Shown one piece after another: positions 6,301-12,525 of a stretch of 14,521 nucleotides of DNA (its first letter is position 1; each line of letters starts with the position of its first letter). Both the position numbers and the translations under genes were made by a program. Below the pieces are notes generated by a model. It was not told where the DNA came from. It worked only from the letters and a program-made list of their open reading frames with translations, and ran no database searches. The stretch comes from an uncultured Clostridium sp. (GTDB lineage: Bacteria; Bacillota; Clostridia; Lachnospirales; Lachnospiraceae): the NCBI GenBank assembly GCA_900553925.1, contig USFH01000040.1:1-14521 (forward strand). The letters are read 5' to 3'.

Positions 6301-8958
6301 CGGAGCAGCAAAATATCCAAATACTTGATTTCCCTCTATATCTTCATACCACGGATCATCCCAAGCCGTATTTCCTTTTTCGTACCCGTTCTCTACTAGT
6401 TTCTGATACTTTTCATCCTGTTTTATTACCGACTTTAGAACCTGATCACTGCCACTGGTCATATAATAACCTGCTTTTTTCGCTTTCTCTGCAACAGCAA
6501 AGAATCCATCCCAGTCGTTGATATACTGTTGTACCTCATCCGGATCATCTGTTCCCAAAACAGTTTTGGCAACTGTTTTATTGTACATAAAGCAACCAGG
6601 ATTTACATTATCTGAAACCATCTTCAACGAACCATTGGACGAAGCTTCCTTAATGGTATAATCATATGCATTTCTTTTGTAATACGATGCTAGATTATTT
6701 GTATTCTGTATGCCAATTTTATCCACAAATGCTATCGAAATATTTTCTAGCTCAAATGGTACGATTTCTCGATCCATGTTTACAATTGTTGCCTGATCTT
6801 CCATTAATCTCGCATCAATTTGTGTCTTATAAGATGAATCTAATGATCCCATCTCATAATTTGTAAAATGAACGTATCTCTCATATTCAGGATGTGAGCC
6901 GAAGAAACTATCCAGACTTTCTTCCAGTGCCGAGTTCCACGAATACAGATATACATCTTCCAACTTTCCAGCATTATATAATGCAGCTACTTCATTATCA
7001 TATGGTGTTGTATAAAAATAATTGTTCGATGTATTCTTTACTGTGATTTGATATGTCGGATTGTCGACACCTTCCACTTCATCAGGGATAACCCATACAT
7101 AAACGGTTTTGGTTGAATCTCCATAGTTTTTGCATGTAGATTCCAATGGATAAGCATCCAAATCCTCAAACCTTTCAATCCATCCATATCTTCCGTTCTT
7201 CTCCTTAATTCCCAATTCAAACGTTACATTTGTATGCGCCGGTATCTCGTATTTATATAAAATTCCAGTCTGCCATACCGAGCCAATAGGATTACCACTT
7301 TCATCCACACCGTCATAATTAACCATGGCATCCTTCTTTTGACTTTGATCTACAACGTTGATTCCTTCATTCAGAGAAATTGCACTTTCCTTTAACTCTG
7401 ATAACTTCGGTATCACAGGATCCCCGCTGTCCTGTTTAAGCGTTATTGTCCATGTACTTCCCGCTTCTGCCAGAATATATATTATCTCATCATTCTCAGT
7501 ATCATTTGTTCTTTCAAATACATAATCTTCCGAATAACACTTACTTTTCTTCGATAAATCCGTATAATACTCAAGGTCCTGTTTATTCAAACAGATTGTG
7601 CTCTTCTTTGGCACAATCACCTTTAGTAAAACACCTTGATCAATTTTATAATTATCGTTATAACTCAATCTTGCAACTGTCTCAATGCGCTCATCTGTAT
7701 CCGATATAGAAACTGTCGGATTATCCAAGCTTAATTCAACTTGTTTGCATTCCTTTAATTGCTTTAGGTCATTAAAGCTTAATTCAAAAATATACCCATC
7801 GGTTATTAATGATTTGTTTACTCCAATATAATAGATTTTTACTTCATCCGATGAATTATTTATGATCGCACCTGAATCTGTTTTGTCTCCTACCTGTAAG
7901 CCATCTGCATCATAAACATAGAAATCTTCTGCAGTATAACTTGAATTTTTTTCTGTGACAGTCAAACCCACCATACTATTTGCCGGAACACTCAGCTTGT
8001 ATAAATAGCATTTACCTTGCGTAAATGTTACCTCTTTATCATTTTCAGAACATGTCAGTTTTTCACCCTTCTTCAATTCTTTAACATCGGCAATTTCTGA
8101 AAGTTTCTTTGCCTGCCCTACTTTTAATGTACGACCAGCCAATGCGTTATTATCCAAAATTAAGATGTACTTTATTTGGTCTGTTACATGAAACTGACTT
8201 GATAATTCGTCGCCGGTTGTCTCATTTCCTACATAATCTTCCGCCATTAATGTGATGGTCTGTGATCCAACCTCATCAAAAAGCGCAACTGAAATGTAAT
8301 CCTCTTTTTTAAGATCCATAATACGATAAGTTTCTTCCACCGTCGTTTTATACAGCCATCCGCTCAGCATAGTCGAGCCAGAAATAATATTTTCTACATA
8401 ATTGCCTTCAGTTTTACTTAAGTTTAAGCTTTCTCCTATATCTGACGCCTTTCCACTCACATCTGTAATTTTCTGTCCAGATTTTACAGCAAACGAAAAA
8501 GATGTATCAGAATCTCCAGATTTAGCAATCCAGCAATACACATTAACCGTATCATTTTCCTGGTTCTTATATATATTTCCCTGATTATAATAGTATAAAT
8601 CCGTACCTGAATCAATATACCAATATCCCCAGGCTGCGGTACCATCTTTCTCTACTTTTATCATCTGTCCTGCCGCCAGCGTAATCTTATATAAAGCACC
8701 GTTATCCGTCCCATATTGATTACCCATAGGCGATATCATATATTGATATTGGTTCTCTGTATATGTTTGTCCTGTCAACTCCTTACTTGACTCCTGCGTC
8801 ATATCAATTGTCTGACATGAACCAGCCAGAGAAAAAATCCCTTTCGTCTCTGACTCCTCCGCCCACACAACCAGATACTGGTTTGAAATCAACGGCAGCA
8901 CCATGCATAATGTCAGCACGAACGCCATCAATTTTCTGCATACTTTTAGTCTTTGCAT
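3364..8958 (-). CDS. Giant secreted multidomain surface protein: beta-sandwich modules, solute-binding domain, BIG2, six ChW repeats
   Basis: About 1,864 residues. I chose the ATG at 8958 (MQRLKVCRKLMAF) because GAGAGGAG precedes it by 8 bases; an in-frame ATG at 8976 has poorer spacing. Numbering below counts from 8976. Signal peptide 7-39, cleavage after VWA39. Residues about 45-650 form several beta-sandwich modules marked by recurrent LYK-x-x-(V/L/I)-PA lines, resembling pre-peptidase C-terminal domains. Residues about 655-1010 are a family-1 extracellular solute-binding domain. Residues about 1200-1345 contain the YTWTFDG-to-YVLT module common in Lachnospiraceae surface proteins. Then come BIG2 (1350-1435), a Cys module (1436-1515) with CxxC pairs, a Pro/Ala/Thr linker and six ChW repeats. 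No catalytic domain, LPXTG motif or membrane anchor is visible, so surface retention presumably relies on ChW. Likely role: capture of an extracellular substrate. The ligand is unknown. Confidence 0.85.
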   Translation of the reverse strand: MQRLKVCRKLMAFVLTLCMVLPLISNQYLVVWAEESETKGIFSLAGSCQTIDMTQESSKELTGQTYTENQYQYMISPMGNQYGTDNGALYKITLAAGQMIKVEKDGTAAWGYWYIDSGTDLYYYNQGNIYKNQENDTVNVYCWIAKSGDSDTSFSFAVKSGQKITDVSGKASDIGESLNLSKTEGNYVENIISGSTMLSGWLYKTTVEETYRIMDLKKEDYISVALFDEVGSQTITLMAEDYVGNETTGDELSSQFHVTDQIKYILILDNNALAGRTLKVGQAKKLSEIADVKELKKGEKLTCSENDKEVTFTQGKCYLYKLSVPANSMVGLTVTEKNSSYTAEDFYVYDADGLQVGDKTDSGAIINNSSDEVKIYYIGVNKSLITDGYIFELSFNDLKQLKECKQVELSLDNPTVSISDTDERIETVARLSYNDNYKIDQGVLLKVIVPKKSTICLNKQDLEYYTDLSKKSKCYSEDYVFERTNDTENDEIIYILAEAGSTWTITLKQDSGDPVIPKLSELKESAISLNEGINVVDQSQKKDAMVNYDGVDESGNPIGSVWQTGILYKYEIPAHTNVTFELGIKEKNGRYGWIERFEDLDAYPLESTCKNYGDSTKTVYVWVIPDEVEGVDNPTYQITVKNTSNNYFYTTPYDNEVAALYNAGKLEDVYLYSWNSALEESLDSFFGSHPEYERYVHFTNYEMGSLDSSYKTQIDARLMEDQATIVNMDREIVPFELENISIAFVDKIGIQNTNNLASYYKRNAYDYTIKEASSNGSLKMVSDNVNPGCFMYNKTVAKTVLGTDDPDEVQQYINDWDGFFAVAEKAKKAGYYMTSGSDQVLKSVIKQDEKYQKLVENGYEKGNTAWDDPWYEDIEGNQVFGYFAAPWLLWTLDDETLDNYDMCIAPCAYVYGGSYYAANIKCQDNPLAAQILYMLTCDETVMGKTCEQGYGDVVNNQTVVREQIRKQTPIFKMSGSEAASMWKRWDTYAARIGNDAWLANELSYGNYAVQVDDTNSFKISQIGNGFDARFLQPIEQSEANNVKTVTRAGNDTIITVYDTKHVVKYNYTIGSTTYTLQFAPYKADMSSTTVAESQTQLEDGGTVVDSVTLEAGKITGKQTETMYDSSASNSQVILTEQKDGTGTVVKKADIAVNQAVLNSEDIKKAVDVTNQKNAEYEKDIFTDASIQEINAVFSEDANQSISKSVFDSLKDKSVTLSLDKESSVETNAYTWTFDGSTISKSVDLKTGIETKKLDETAKALIPEDTANCMLDFAQDGDLPGKAKVTVNVASSNLVADQALYCYYYNEDNGTLLDEQQVTVDQAGNVAIEIEHCCKYVLTNAKVAIKVDTVAIEEPESKEVQIGNSIQLKATVTPENATNQKVIWKSDNEDIASVDGDGKVTAKAEGTVKIRAVSADNEDKFAEIELKIVACKHTDTEVRDKKEATCVADGYTGDVYCKECKKLVEKGTVIPKTGKHTAGEWEGEKAATTTEEGSRIKKCTVCGEVVARETIAKLPAPAPTPAPVVTPNVTVSYRTHVQSIGWQNPVTNGTMSGTSGRAKRLEGIEISVAGNSNLGIQYTTHCQSYGWLPWSANGEMNGTEGEAKRLEAIKIQLTGADKDKYNVYYRVHAQSYGWLAWAANGAPAGTAGLSKRLEAIQIVIVKKGESFDHAIGNIQSARGEAYIASSTANANPVVTGENNVNVEYRTHVQSFGWQGWKHNGVMSGTSGKAKRLEGINIKLTNKPYSGSIVYTTHVQSIGWQGNENNVNTWFRDGQMAGTSGRAKRLEAIRIALTGEMAEHYDVYYRVHAQTYGWLAWAKNGEAAGTAGLSKRLEGIQIVLVPKGGAAPVNNYGGVVTTNKQTYIKK
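3442..3858 (-). repeat. Second ChW triad (repeats A', B', C')
   Basis: Three ChW repeats at residues 1707-1845 of the surface protein, each with the core HVQ-S/T-x-GW and a closing SG-x-x-KRLE-x-I motif. Openings: YRTHVQSFGW (A'), YTTHVQSIGW (B'), YRVHAQTYGW (C'). B' carries an extra loop of about 6-7 residues after the GW compared with B in the first triad. ChW repeats are known from clostridial secreted proteins and are thought to act in surface or ligand attachment. Confidence 0.85.
3976..4368 (-). repeat. First ChW triad (repeats A, B, C)
   Basis: Three ChW repeats at residues 1537-1667. Openings: YRTHVQSIGW (A), YTTHCQSYGW (B), YRVHAQSYGW (C). Position by position each resembles its counterpart in the second triad more than its own neighbours (for example C and C' share VYYRVHAQ-S/T-YGWLAWA), so the block arose by duplication of a whole triad. 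A linker of 39 residues separates the triads. Confidence 0.85.
4432..4671 (-). other. Cysteine-paired module and Pro/Ala/Thr linker region of the surface protein
   Basis: Residues about 1436-1515. Begins CKHTDTEV, with C1436, C1451, C1462 and C1465 (YCKEC), then C1504 and C1507 (CTVCG), and conserved GYTGD and GKH. This resembles a small module repeated in many Firmicutes surface proteins after Ig-like domains; the CxxC pairs suggest metal binding or disulphides. It leads directly into the linker APAPTPAPVVTP before the ChW repeats. Confidence 0.6.
4672..4929 (-). other. BIG2 bacterial Ig-like domain of the surface protein
   Basis: Residues about 1350-1435 show the BIG2 pattern: I-x-x-x-V-x-I-G-x-S-I-Q-L-K-A-T-V-x-P-x-x-A-T, then VIWKSDNEDIASVDGDGKV and TAKAEGTVKI. 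This is a common stalk or adhesion module of secreted proteins. Confidence 0.85.
5932..7014 (-). other. Family-1 extracellular solute-binding-protein domain inside the surface protein
   Basis: Residues about 655-1015 follow the whole ABC-type sugar-binding-protein pattern. The start is VYLYSWNSALEESLDSFF-x-x-x-HPE (as in V-x-x-W-x-x-x-x-x-E-x-x-x-x-F-x-x-x-x-P). Next come YKTQIDARLM, a central MYNKTVAKTVLG, the WDGFFAVAEKAKKAGYY helix, then FGYFAAPWLLW, the MCIAPCAYVYGGSYYAAN segment, AAQILYMLT and a closing GYGDVVNNQTVV. No permease or ATPase gene lies in the window, and the domain is tethered in a cell-surface scaffold rather than by a lipobox cysteine. Recognition is by pattern; a profile search would settle boundaries. 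Confidence 0.75.
8860..8958 (-). other. Signal peptide of the giant surface protein
   Basis: Basic start MQRLKVCRK, hydrophobic core LMAFVLTLCMVLPLIS and small-residue cleavage motif V-W-A before EESE. No lipobox cysteine follows the core at the cleavage point, so signal peptidase I processing is expected. The basic and hydrophobic parts would work equally with the alternative start at 8976. Confidence 0.8.
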
Positions 8959-9110
8959 ACGCTTCTCTCCTCTCATTTTCCTGGATTTTATCCCTTTTTA
9001 TGCTCTTTCCTATTCTAACACAATCAATTCCTGCATTTCCTTATGTTGCAGAATCCGCATTCGTTTGTGCAGAATTTACATTTATATCAAAAATTTGCCA
9101 GTTTCTACCT

Positions 9111-9140
9111 GTATAGCATTTTCCAATTCCGTGCATCCTT
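9111..9140 (+). promoter_or_regulatory. Candidate sigma-G-type promoter of sigG
   Basis: GTATA (9111-9115), an 18-base spacer and CATCCTT (9134-9140), matching the forespore consensus GHATR-N17/18-CATWMTA at most positions. It would start transcription about 35 bases before the gene, leaving the AGGAG ribosome site (9166-9170) in the leader. Autoregulation by sigma-G is known in Bacillus subtilis. The -10 differs from consensus at two positions, so this is a moderate call. Confidence 0.5.
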
Positions 9141-9180
9141 GTAGGTATCAGACTATAACGATTACAGGAGATACCAAATC

Positions 9181-9966
9181 ATGGCAGGAAACAAAGTTAT
9201 CATCTGTGGAGTGAATACCAGCAAGCTCCCATTGCTTAGCGAAGAGGAAAAGCGTGCCCTGTTTGCACGCATGAATCAAGGAGACGAAAGTGCCAGAGAG
9301 GAATTCATCCGTGGGAATCTGCGACTTGTCCTGAGCGTGATCCAGCGATTTTCAGGGAACAATGCCGAGAGCTCAGACGATCTGTTTCAGGTCGGCTGTA
9401 TCGGACTGATCAAAGCACTTGATAATTTCGATCAGACATTAGATGTCAAATTCTCTACTTATGCGGTTCCCATGATAATCGGGGAAGTCCGGCGGTATAT
9501 GCGTGACAACAACGCCATACGTGTGTCACGGTCACTGCGTGACATCGCATACAAGGCTATCTATACGCGGGATATATTAACGAAGAAGAATGACCGGGAG
9601 CCGTCCGTAGAAGAAATTGCGCGGGAGTTAGAGCTTCCGAAGGAAGATGTCGTCACCGCCTTAGACGCCATCGCGACACCGATGTCGCTGTTCGAACCGG
9701 TATATCAGGAAGGACAGGATGTGCTATATCTGATGGATCAGGTCAAAGACAAGAAGAACAAAGAAGAAAACTGGGTACAGTCTCTCGCCTTGCAGGAAGC
9801 GATGCACCGGTTAGATGACCGGGAACTGAACATTATACGACTGCGTTTCTTCGAAGGGAAGACGCAGACTGAGGTGGCAGATGAGATTGCAATCTCCCAG
9901 GCACAGGTGAGCCGTCTGGAGAAAAACGCCCTAAGGTCCATGCGGCATTATCTGTCGGACGAGTAA
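9181..9966 (+). CDS. sigG: RNA polymerase sporulation sigma factor G
   Basis: 261 residues, the usual length for sigma-G, the late forespore-specific sigma factor that drives spore germination, small acid-soluble protein and DNA-protection genes. The N-terminus NKVIICGVNTSKLPLL is the sigma-G signature. Region 2 (about 40-110) has NLRLVLSVIQRF, DLFQVGCIGLIKALDNFD and FSTYAVPMIIGEVRRYMRDN. Region 3 has IRVSRSLRDIAYKA. Region 4 (about 203-257) has the helix-turn-helix EGKTQTEVADEIAISQAQVSRLEK, of which SQAQVSRLEK is typical of sigma-F/G. It stands alone: its left neighbour is on the opposite strand, so it is not joined here to spoIIGA-sigE as in many clostridia. The ATG is preceded by AGGAG at 10 bases. 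The assignment marks the organism as a potential spore former. Confidence 0.96.
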   Translation: MAGNKVIICGVNTSKLPLLSEEEKRALFARMNQGDESAREEFIRGNLRLVLSVIQRFSGNNAESSDDLFQVGCIGLIKALDNFDQTLDVKFSTYAVPMIIGEVRRYMRDNNAIRVSRSLRDIAYKAIYTRDILTKKNDREPSVEEIARELELPKEDVVTALDAIATPMSLFEPVYQEGQDVLYLMDQVKDKKNKEENWVQSLALQEAMHRLDDRELNIIRLRFFEGKTQTEVADEIAISQAQVSRLEKNALRSMRHYLSDE

Positions 9967-9979
9967 TTCTCCCTCCATC

Positions 9980-10033
9980 ATAAAATCAAAAAGAACACGA
10001 TGCCCTGAAGCACCGTGTTCTCCTTGATTTTAT
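9980..10033. terminator. Long bidirectional terminator between sigG and the FHA gene
   Basis: Outer arms ATAAAATCAA (9980-9989) and TTGATTTTAT (10024-10033) are perfectly complementary. Inside them, GAACACG (9993-9999) pairs with CGTGTTC (10014-10020), and TGC with GCA closes a CCTGAA loop. On the minus strand the core stem is followed by five Ts; on the plus strand by TCCTTGATTTTATTT. It separates the convergent sigG and FHA genes. Confidence 0.88.
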
Positions 10034-10037
10034 TTCA

Positions 10038-10949
10038 TTATCTTACCCAATATTTAAACTCTTCATCACCCATACGGATATAGTCATCGTTCTTCAACAT
10101 AACATCAAATCCTGGCTGAATCATCTTGCCGTTCACATATGTATGATTCGTCGAATTCTCGTCCCGGATATAACATTCACCATTGCTGATGCGGAAACTA
10201 CAGTGTCTGCGGCTTACCTTCCGGTTATCCTGTATCTGGTAATCGCACTCTGAGGACTTTCCAACCAGGAACTCCGTCTTCTCGATCGGTATCAGCGCAT
10301 TCGTACGGGATCGAACCAGATATGGAGTAATATTGTTATAATTCATCTGTTGTAATACCGTTGTCTCACCTTCGCCAAGATCGATATCATCCTTCAATAT
10401 ATCTTCCTTCTGCAATTCAATAATAAAGGTGAAGAACTCCCTGAGTGAAAACATCATCCGGCTGTCTAAATAATGCAGGATCTGATCGACACAATTCACA
10501 CATTGCATATCTGCGAACCGGATCTTGCCGATAAAGTTCTGTACAAACTCGCACACATTGCAATCCACGAAATCCTTCTCAATCGGCATATAGATGAGCT
10601 GCACATGAAGATTCGACAACTCAATATACATGTATTTCGTATTCAGAAGCACCTTCTTGATCGGCATGTTATGGTCTTCAAAATATAACAGTTGATTCAA
10701 AATATTTGAGAGAATCGATAAAAACTCACCTTTGTATAGCTGCTTCTTCAGAAACTGCGACAAAGGCAATGTCGCCGGAATCTTGTATGACAGCACGCGC
10801 ACGCCTTCCACCATACTCTGCTGACAAGTCGACTGATTTCCAAGGAAGAACGCATTAAATCCTTCCATCTCCATCTGATTGACAACGACCGTATCCTCGA
10901 TTCTAAAATTCAGATTAAATTCGTCATAGCTTTCCTGTACCTGATCCAT
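10038..10949 (-). CDS. FHA-domain protein with DUF6382-like N-terminal region
   Basis: 303 residues, no signal peptide or membrane segment, so cytoplasmic. Residues about 1-180 resemble the DUF6382 region found in front of FHA domains in Lachnospiraceae: IPATLPLSQFLKKQLYKGEF and YMYIELSNLHVQLIYMPIE are recognisable pieces. The C-terminal FHA domain (about 209-303) keeps the phosphothreonine-binding set: GKS at 230-232, SRRH at 246-249, and NSTNHTYVNG at 265-274. It should therefore bind phosphothreonine peptides; the partner and kinase are unknown. The gene follows the hydrogenase gene by 21 bases with a strong AGGGGGG ribosome site, so the two are almost certainly co-transcribed. It ends at a bidirectional terminator. 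Confidence 0.85.
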   Translation of the reverse strand: MDQVQESYDEFNLNFRIEDTVVVNQMEMEGFNAFFLGNQSTCQQSMVEGVRVLSYKIPATLPLSQFLKKQLYKGEFLSILSNILNQLLYFEDHNMPIKKVLLNTKYMYIELSNLHVQLIYMPIEKDFVDCNVCEFVQNFIGKIRFADMQCVNCVDQILHYLDSRMMFSLREFFTFIIELQKEDILKDDIDLGEGETTVLQQMNYNNITPYLVRSRTNALIPIEKTEFLVGKSSECDYQIQDNRKVSRRHCSFRISNGECYIRDENSTNHTYVNGKMIQPGFDVMLKNDDYIRMGDEEFKYWVR

Positions 10950-10970
10950 TTGCTGCCCCCCTGTCTTATC

Positions 10971-12404
10971 TTATGATTTTACCGAAAACTCTGATATCGC
11001 ACCTTCAATGGTCTTATCAGCCGCTTCCTTACCATATTTTTCTACATCCATACGGCTCTTTGCCATGTGTGTCAGGTTTCCGTTTCCATTCACACACCCA
11101 CCCTGGCATGCCATACCTTCCATAAAATTACCATCCAGCATATTTCGCCGCAGCTTAAGCAGTGCAATCTTACATTCTTCAATGCCATCACAGACAACCG
11201 GCTTCAACGCAAAGTCTTCCGCCCCCTGTTCCTTCATACCCTCTTTTACAGCACTGCTCAAACCACCGGTATGTGCAAAGATTCGTCCAAAATAAGAGGC
11301 ATCCTCCAGGTTCTCTTCCTCCAGTGTTGTGATATCGATATCCCGGCTGTCAAGCACTGCCTGCAGTTCCTCGAAGGTCAGCGCACTGTCAATATATGGT
11401 GCAACTGTCTCCTTGCGGATCTCCATCTTCTTTGCGGTACAAGGTCCGATAAATACAACCTTCGCCGTCGGATCCTGCTCCTTGATATGTTTACCGATCA
11501 TCGCCATCGGAGACAACGTCGAAGATACATACGGCAGCATATCCGGGAAATTCTTCTCCACATAAGTTACGAACGCCGGACAGCATGAGCTTGTCAGCAT
11601 GCCCTTCTCCCGTAATTCCTGTGATTCATGCCAGGTTGTCATATCTGCACCGAGTGCAACCTCCACAACTTCATCAAAGCCAAGTGCCTTGATTCCACTG
11701 ATAACCTGCCCGCGCTTCGCATAGATAAACTGACCGGCAATCGCAGGCGCAACCGCTGCATATACCTTGTAGTTTTTGCCATGATCACTGCCCTTGAGCA
11801 TGTTGATGACCTGCAATATATATGATTTCTCATTGATTGCACCGAACGGGCACTGATATACACACGCGCCGCAGGCAATACACTTTTCATTATCGATTTT
11901 TGCTTCCTGATCCTCATTCATCGTGATTGCGCCGATCTTACATGCCTGCTGACACGGACGCTTGAAATCGGAAATCGCACTGTACGGGCATGCCTTCGCA
12001 CAGGCTCCGCACTCTTTGCACTTTGATTTATCAATATGCGCCTTCTGATGCTCATCAATCGTGATAGCACCAAACTTACAGGCATCCGCACACCGGTGAG
12101 CCAGACATCCACGACAATGCTGTCCGACTTCATATCCGCCAACCGGACACTCATCACAGGCAATCTCCATGACTTCTATCACGTTATCATTGTCCGGATT
12201 GCCCCCCATCGCCATCTTGACCTGTTCACTCACGATTGCGCGCTCCTTGAATACACAGCATCGCATCGTCGGCTTCTTGCCCGGAATAATCTTCATCGGA
12301 ATATCTAAGATTCCTTCGAGCAGTGTGCCGTCCCATGCCATACGAGCAACCTCGCGCAGCACTTCATAACGGAAATATTGAGTTCTGGTGTCAAATTTTC
12401 TCAT
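10971..12404 (-). CDS. Monomeric [FeFe]-hydrogenase with ferredoxin-type clusters (group B-like)
   Basis: 477 residues. The ferredoxin part has many Cys motifs: C83/C86 and C97/C100/C105/C109, then CKECGACAKAC (129-139) with C151 and C155, then CIACGACVYQC (175-185). It probably carries three or so [4Fe-4S] clusters. The hydrogenase large domain keeps all H-cluster motifs: TSSCCP (271-276), GPCTAKKME (320-328) and MACQGGCVNG (431-440), giving the four cysteines that bind the active-site cluster. It lacks the N-terminal [2Fe-2S] domain of HydA1-type enzymes, so I infer a group B-type cytoplasmic enzyme, linked to H2 metabolism or redox sensing; the reaction direction cannot be read from sequence. 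First gene of an operon with the FHA protein. The only possible start is the ATG at 12404, whose ribosome site is weak. Confidence 0.88.
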   Translation of the reverse strand: MRKFDTRTQYFRYEVLREVARMAWDGTLLEGILDIPMKIIPGKKPTMRCCVFKERAIVSEQVKMAMGGNPDNDNVIEVMEIACDECPVGGYEVGQHCRGCLAHRCADACKFGAITIDEHQKAHIDKSKCKECGACAKACPYSAISDFKRPCQQACKIGAITMNEDQEAKIDNEKCIACGACVYQCPFGAINEKSYILQVINMLKGSDHGKNYKVYAAVAPAIAGQFIYAKRGQVISGIKALGFDEVVEVALGADMTTWHESQELREKGMLTSSCCPAFVTYVEKNFPDMLPYVSSTLSPMAMIGKHIKEQDPTAKVVFIGPCTAKKMEIRKETVAPYIDSALTFEELQAVLDSRDIDITTLEEENLEDASYFGRIFAHTGGLSSAVKEGMKEQGAEDFALKPVVCDGIEECKIALLKLRRNMLDGNFMEGMACQGGCVNGNGNLTHMAKSRMDVEKYGKEAADKTIEGAISEFSVKS

Positions 12405-12414
12405 ATTCTTCGTA

Positions 12415-12428
12415 GAGAGATTCCTCTC
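12415..12428 (-). promoter_or_regulatory. Small hairpin in the leader of the hydrogenase gene
   Basis: GAGAG-GAAT-CTCTC forms a 5-bp stem 10 bases upstream of the ATG. The best Shine-Dalgarno-like sequence (AGGAGAAGGAG) is just upstream, about 18-25 bases from the ATG, too far unless the hairpin shortens the distance. The sequence directly before the ATG offers only GAAG. Confidence 0.4.
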
Positions 12429-12469
12429 CTTCTCCTAATTCTATGTCATATCTTAAAACACATATAATT

Positions 12470-12498
12470 ATCTTAATATTTCTAATAATTTCTGTCAA
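12470..12498 (-). promoter_or_regulatory. Predicted promoter of the hydrogenase-FHA operon
   Basis: On the minus strand: consensus -35 TTGACA (12493-12498), 17-base AT-rich spacer, -10 TAAGAT (12470-12475, 4 of 6 to consensus). It lies between pncB and the hydrogenase gene, leaving a leader of about 60 bases. There is no terminator between pncB and this promoter, so some read-through from pncB is also possible. Confidence 0.68.
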
Positions 12499-12525
12499 CG
12501 GATACCGCACAATTTTACATAATTT

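Noticed and set aside
9145..9176. Sigma-F-like site GTATC-N17-GGAGATACCA before sigG
   Set aside because: The -10 match overlaps the ribosome site and would start transcription at or after the ATG; spacing is also too long.
8977..9180. Promoter for the giant surface-protein gene
   Set aside because: On the minus strand TTGATT and TAGAAT-like hexamers occur but not with acceptable spacing, so I do not call a promoter. TGCAGAAT occurs twice here but without clear meaning.
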